Source of the DNA: Pelodera strongyloides
Lineage: Eukaryota; Nematoda; Chromadorea; Rhabditida; Rhabditidae
NCBI GenBank assembly: GCA_036852015.1
Contig: JAANDG010000250.1
Location: 124,001 to 188,000 of the forward strand
Direction of reading: 5' to 3'
Length of the DNA stretch: 64,000 bases
Shown here one piece after another: positions 59,601 through 64,000 of the stretch (position 1 is its first letter; each line of letters starts with the position of its first letter). The notes beneath the pieces are model-generated. The model worked only from the letters and a program-made list of their open reading frames with translations, had not been told where the DNA came from and ran no database searches. Made by a program: the position numbers and the translations under genes.

Positions 59601-62600
59601 ATTACCAGCCGTTCGAAGAGCCCTACGGGCTCTTCTCCGACTGGAGGAATCGGCCTTCGGCCGATTGTTACCCTATTTAAAACATTCCCACGTCTACAAA
59701 GTCATTCATGATAGGGGAAACGTATAATATGAGTCCGGATCTCCTTTCGACTAATGGTACCATGCAAATTTGTCATTGAAGGTGCTCTATGTAGAGCAGC
59801 GGGCTACTTGTATCATAAGCTAGCATAGCTCAACAGGTAGAGCGTTGGGCTATGAATCAAGGTATTGTGTACTGATGTGGGTTCGAGTCCCGCCAGCGGC
59901 AAAGATTTTGTATGTTCTCTTTCGATTGCGAATATGAAATTTTCTTTATGAACAGCTTTCGTTGTGCACATAAAAACAAACCCGTGACAAACTCTTCTCC
60001 TTTATATAATAAGATATAAAGGAGAAGAGTTTGTCACGGGTTTGTTTTTATGTGCACAACGAAAGCTGTTCATAAAGAAAATTTCATATTCGCAATCGAA
60101 AGAGAACATACAAAACCTTTGCCGCTGGCGGGACTCGAACCCACAGCAGTACACAATAGCTTGATTCATAGCCCAACGCTCTACCTGTTGAGCTATGCTA
60201 GCTTATGATACAAGTAGCCCGCTGCTCTACATAGAGCACCTTCAATGACAAATTTGCATGGTACCATTAGTCGAAAGGAGATCCGGACTCATATTATACG
60301 TTTCCCCTATCATGAATGACTTTGTAGACGTGTGAATGTTTTAAATAGGGTAACAATCGGCCGAAGGCCGATTCCTCCAGTCGGAGAAGAGCCCGTAGGG
60401 CTCTTCGAACGGCTGGTGTTATTATATATAGGAATGTGGAAGGTAATCTAGACAATTATATGTTTAGTATAGACAATTATATGTTTAGTATGGAAGACAT
60501 AATGTCCGTTTCCGTCTACAAGGATATCGGTGCGCTGACTGGTGATCTCGAGGAGAAGCAGAGAGACATTTTTGATCCGAACCGAGTGATGGTAAAGGAG
60601 GGCGACGGTGAAGAGATGGGCGACGGTGAAAAGGTGGGCTATTTATTTATTTATTTTAGCTTACTTGTTTTAAATTGGCGCCTGTTTTGTTTTATGTGCG
60701 CTTTTCTCGCTAGTTTATTAGTTGTCTGATTCTCGCAGTGTTGGGCTGGTGGAAGCCTCTTTACAGTCCTTGTAAGTGGTATCTAGTAACTTAATTGTTT
60801 TATTGTTTTTGTTTATATAGGCTGGTCCCGAGGTGCTTCCTGAAGCGGTCGGTGACATGGGCGGTGGGGCTTCTGGAGACAGACCTCCAGATGATCCAGC
60901 TCCAACACAGCATGAGCGTGGTCAGTTTTCATTTAATCTTTTTTTTAGAGTTCTTCTTTTGCTCTTTTTGCTTCAAGCGGAATACCGGTCGGTTTTTGAA
61001 ACGCATAGTGGACAACTAAGTTCTTACGTATTTATGCTAATTTACTCGAATTTTTATTCTAGTTTATGCCCAATTGCATAAGATGCATTCGAATGCTGGT
61101 GTACCCGATGCGTTTCAAAAACCGGCCAGTATTTCGCTTTAATTAGGTTGCTTGTTGGTGAAGGACTAGGTGATGAGTGTAAATGACGTGTGGCTTAGTG
61201 GATTATGTATGTCACCATTGCACAATTGCACTGGACAGTGGTCTTAGCTGTCTTAGTGTACTTCTTGTATGCGAAGTGCGAAGGCGACTTGACGAATACA
61301 AGATAAAATTTGCTAACAATGAAATCATGTTTCGCATTGGTATTGATGTTATATTTAGTTATCTTCTCTAATGACGTATCAGTGGAGTCGGATGGCACGG
61401 GCTATGATTCGGCCAATGATGAGTTGGTATGTGATATGAGCTTAACTAGAGTTATCTGTGCTTTAGTTTTTTTAACCGAAATCTGAAGTAGACGTTTAAG
61501 TTTTCATCGAAGCCTACCAGTCGACCATTATGAGCTTGGAAATTATGAGCGCTCGATGCTCGATTTGCATAGGCTCTTTTAAAAAATCAATCGGCGAGTT
61601 TTGCTTGCCGATTGATTTTACTTAAATGGCATTTTGTTATCGGGGAACGGGGGAACTTTGCATGTGGTAAACTAACACAACGGTAATCATATCTGGTTTG
61701 TATGTATGGATGTTCCAGCCACCGCGTTCCCCTCGTTCGATGGGTTCCGATGTGCAACTTCCCTCGATTACTGAAGAAAAGGGCCCGTCATCCCAGATGC
61801 AAAGTCCTGTTGACGCCCGGAAGAGAAGCATTAGTGATGCTGCAGGTTCGTTCATTTCGTTTCGTTCATGGCTGAACTTCCGCATACATGCCGTCAAGAC
61901 AAAAAGGATGCATGCCGTCAATCGTGCGGCAGGCACGCTTTTTAAATGCCCGCATGCGCGCATGCATGCTAAGTGTGACCTGAGTTGGTTACCCCAATCT
62001 AAGGAGCCGGCACGCAAAGCTTGGCAGATTTGCTTTTTGCTAATGCTTTTTGCTAATGCTTAGTGCTCGTTAGTGAGCATATGTTTCATCTGCTATGAAA
62101 AAGTAGAGGTGTCGATAGTCGACTTGTTTTTTCGCTACTATTTGATCAGATTACTGGCATATCTCATAATCGTTATGCGGGAGTGTCGGGGATTTGGTTA
62201 AAAGTAGAAATTTGGCAAAGGATAAGAGACTTGTCGTTATATTCGGGGCTTGCTAGACGAATTTAGCACGATGTTTTTGTCTTTATCTTCGAAAGTATTT
62301 TTGTGCTGGAGTTGTAAATTGGAAATATGGAAATTGTGTTGGAAATTTTAGCCGACCGTCCTGTGATGATTCCGGAAGAAGAACGCCCGCGAGCACATTC
62401 TCAACTACAAACGTCGCATAGTTTTGGAAGCAGGTATTGTTTTTTTTGGCTGATTCTTGTCAGGAAGTCTTTCAGTTTTCACATGCAACTTGTTTACTCG
62501 TAAGGCAGTGAATAAGATGTTGTTCTTTAAACTTGTGAAATTTAATTACAGTTTTAGGGGGCTTTTCAATTTATACAAATACTTAGTGATAGCGATGTTA

Positions 62601-63495
62601 ATTGCACCAATGCCCAGCGTCTCAGTAGAGCTTTCGCTAATTGGGATTGGTGGCCTACATATATATATATATACTATAGTACTATACTAGATCAGTATCC
62701 GCTTTTATTGAACTTGAACGGTAGCTAACTTCTCTTATCGCATGTTTTGATACTGGAATTTTTGACTGTCTAGACTAATAGAATGATTTTTTCTTTCCTG
62801 GTGATTTCTGTCAGATGTCAGGTTTGGATTTTGAATATTCTATTTACTGTTTTCTGCTTGACTAATTCAGAATCCTTTCTCTACCTACTCAGTTTTTTTA
62901 TTATGTTTTCAATGCATCGATTGGGCTAACTGGAATTGTTGCATGTTCTTGACTGAGACTATCTGATGATGTCCATCACATCAGTACATCTTTATTGTAT
63001 GCTTTGAACACTCCGTGTAGGTACTCTCCCCAAGCGGCGCGCCGTTCATTCGGTAAACTAGGGCGAACGCTGAGGTTGGTTTAACATATTATGATGATGT
63101 TGTAATTGTTTATTGGTGGTTGGTTCTTGGTTGTGTCGTCATCTTTATTTAAATTTTAAATTAAATATAATTAGTTCAACAGCTGAATACATTGAGACAT
63201 TTCTTTAAATTTAATGCGTGGGGATCGTAATGTTAATGGTTGTTACGATGGTAAGCGACGTAAGCGTGAGTTGAATGAGACTTGATTGTTGCAATTATGA
63301 TATCTAAGATAAAGTTGGGGATTACCATTACGGTATTTCAGCGGTAAGGTATCAGGGAACATGTGTTAACGAAAACCTCATGAGGCACATTTTGCTTCGA
63401 TTTTTCTTATCAGAGTTCAGAGTAACTTGTTCTTTATTTTACATTACAATATACGTCTACTCTCTCAGCTGTTTATCTCCCATGCAACTTTCAAT
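49770..63495 (+). CDS. lmd-3: OXR1/NCOA7-type LysM protein, N-terminal half (TLDc end beyond the window)
   Basis: Family members protect against oxidative stress; C. elegans has the LysM-TLDc protein LMD-3. Exons: 49770-49817, 50271-50339, 55920-56024, 57559-57673, 58913-59058, 59343-59479, 60489-60633, 60821-60920, 61383-61426, 61719-61845, 62352-62433, 63021-63074, and a tentative small one at 63469-63495. Phases agree, giving about 390 residues before the tentative exon. Residues 42-84 are a LysM domain (YTVSGSDTLERIAAF, ending FPGQKLLVP). Residues about 158-220 match the GRAM-like region of OXR1 (GTLIVTPNCLMFDPD, MEDIMSVSVYKDI). A long acidic, Ser/Pro-rich linker follows. The exon at 55920 begins with ATG directly after TTATTTCAG, so a shorter form starting at the LysM domain is possible. 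Homologues carry a C-terminal TLDc domain; it is not reached here. Confidence 0.87.
51800..51982. mobile_element. TTAA-associated MITE, copy 5
   Basis: TTAAAGCGAAATACAGGCCGG to CCTGTATTTCGCTTTAA. TTAA is intact at both ends, and the inner TTTGAAACGCATCG and CGATGTGTTTC are conserved. Confidence 0.9.
52996..53095. repeat. CT-rich microsatellite
   Basis: Long CTCTCT and CTCCCTC runs in intron 2 of the lmd-3-like gene. Confidence 0.9.
53616..53700. repeat. GA microsatellite
   Basis: GAGAGA runs in intron 2 of the lmd-3-like gene. The complementary CT tract lies 0.6 kb upstream in the same intron, so the two could pair in a transcript. Confidence 0.9.
54673..55100. mobile_element. PIF/Harbinger-like MITE with TAA target duplication
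   Basis: TAA flanks both ends (54670-54672 and 55101-55103). The terminal GGGCGCGTTCGGGTTGCTCT is inverted at the right end. Inverted pairing continues for about 140 bases through CCTTTCCGAAAGG, AAAGTACAGTACACACTTTC and CACGCAGGGGTTTT. The 3-bp TAA duplication and GGGCGCG ends resemble PIF/Harbinger elements. Length 428 bases, non-coding. Confidence 0.85.
58100..58223. mobile_element. GC-rich inverted-repeat element
   Basis: GTATTCACCAACACGCAAAG at left is inverted, with mismatches, to the sequence ending GTGTTGATGGATAC at right. GAGCCC(T/C)CCCTGG-like words follow on both sides. It lies in the lmd-3-like intron between exons ending 57673 and beginning 58913. Confidence 0.55.
59605..60416. 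mobile_element. 812-bp near-perfect palindrome carrying tRNA-like heads
   Basis: Two arms of about 400 bases pair almost throughout around a loop of about 10 bases at 60006-60015. The outer ends are CCAGCCGTTCGAAGAGCCC and its complement. Each arm contains a tRNA-like head (plus 59820-59901; minus 60120-60201) with TAGCTCAACAGGTAGAGCG (A box) and GTGGGTTCGAGTCCCGCC (B box). The arms differ at a few positions, for example inside the head and just after it. TTATTA lies just outside both ends (59599-59604 and 60419-60424, the right one two bases away). It fills most of the intron between exons ending 59479 and beginning 60489 of the lmd-3-like gene. Confidence 0.88.
60447..60488 (+). repeat. 21-bp tandem duplication creating two in-frame splice acceptors
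   Basis: TAGACAATTATATGTTTAGTA occurs twice in tandem. Each copy ends in the acceptor ATGTTTAG. Use of the downstream acceptor (exon from 60489) gives ...VAN-MEDIMS. Use of the upstream one (exon from 60468) inserts seven residues, IDNYMFS, without changing frame. Confidence 0.8.
60975..61142. mobile_element. TTAA-associated MITE, copy 6
   Basis: AAGCGGAATACCGGTCGG to GGCCAGTATTTCGCTTTAA, in the intron after the lmd-3-like exon ending 60920. Confidence 0.88.
61583..61622. other. Strong hairpin in an lmd-3-like intron
   Basis: AAATCAATCGGC and GCCGATTGATTT pair around a short TTTTGC-containing loop. No coding or repeat partner was seen apart from a loosely similar AATCGGC...GCCGATT hairpin at 59650. 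Confidence 0.6.
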
Positions 63496-64000
63496 GTAAG
63501 TCGCGGCTAGATTGAAATTTTGAAGGGATTCCCTGTGGTTGAATGAATGAGTGAATGAATGATTATATATTGTCTAACATTTTAACGCTTTTTTGCAACC
63601 AACCAGCATGATTTTTAGATTGTTCTTTAGATGTTAGTGTTTCCCAACAACATTTAACAAAATAACCCATTTTTATTAATAACCAGTCATATTTGTGAAT
63701 GGCTAGTGCAACATTGCATCGTGCATTTGATTGTTTGATTAACAGTGTGCATGAGGTTAGCGACCCTCGACCCTTTGGATAGAACTATAACAAACGTACC
63801 ATTTATTACGAGCAACGAGCATCAAAATCAGGTATTTAAGTACGAGATATGATTGCTTAGTTATGATAAGCGAATGGCGGCTTCGCTATTTCAGATTTCC
63901 CTAACGAGGCATTTGCAATGCAAAAAGAAAGTTCCTTAGGGTTTGAGTTCGCTTGAGTTTCGCAGTGCAAATCCAACTTGAATCATTCTAAGAGTTGTTT
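63075..64000 (+). other. Right edge: intron and possible small exons of the lmd-3-like gene
   Basis: After the confident exon ending 63074, only the 27-base exon at 63469-63495 (after TCTCAG, before GTAAG, phase 2 to 2) looks usable. A further candidate 10-base exon at about 63747 is too short to judge. The rest is AT-rich. Confidence 0.4.

Noticed and set aside
59820..59901. Functional tRNA
   Set aside because: The A and B boxes are good, but the anticodon arm does not form a normal 5-bp stem with a 7-base loop, and the copy in the other arm has diverged inside the head.

Overview
The window looks like nematode nuclear DNA. It is AT-rich with GT-AG introns, and the acceptors are short T-rich sites of the TTTCAG type. 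Several start codons sit a few bases after an acceptor-like site, as expected for spliced-leader trans-splicing. One gene is a nematode cuticle collagen, and another carries nematode-type MIG-18-like cysteine modules. Introns are dense (30 visible exons for about 951 codons in the protease gene), which is denser than I would expect in C. elegans. I do not name a species.

Layout. (1) 1-14467, minus strand: most of an insulin-degrading enzyme (M16 metalloprotease); all exon junctions were followed by hand and stay in frame, and only the last part of the C-terminus lies beyond base 1. (2) 14468-19160: no confident gene, but a 31-bp tandem array, a decayed tRNA-like sequence and one orphan exon-like segment. 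(3) 19163-22086, plus strand: a 368-residue cuticle collagen with a TATA-like promoter and an intron-containing tRNA-Tyr on the opposite strand in its first coding intron. (4) 23065-25413, plus strand: a 228-residue secreted protein with three cysteine modules. (5) 25445-30513: repeats only. (6) 30534 to at least 42080, plus strand: a long Gln-rich nuclear-looking protein of unknown family, whose first coding exon is 4 kb upstream of the second. (7) 44572-44827: two short coding-like exons that may be its end or a gene fragment. (8) 44828-49760: mostly MITEs. (9) 49770 to beyond 63074, plus strand: the N-terminal half of an OXR1/NCOA7-like LysM protein (lmd-3 type); the expected TLDc domain would lie to the right of the window.

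The introns and spacers hold many non-autonomous elements. They include a Tc1-like foldback element (4068-5622), a TAA-flanked Harbinger-like MITE (54673-55100), a multi-copy MITE whose ends lie at TTAA (at least six copies), and further inverted-repeat families. Most unusual are two roughly 0.8-kb near-palindromes (39565-40416 and 59605-60416). Their arms carry tRNA-like heads and they are flanked by short direct repeats. At least five other tRNA-like heads with recognisable B boxes are scattered through the window.

The protein-coding genes show no sign of acting in one pathway; this is an ordinary chromosomal neighbourhood. All calls come from reading the sequence. No database search was run, and family names rest on remembered motif knowledge.
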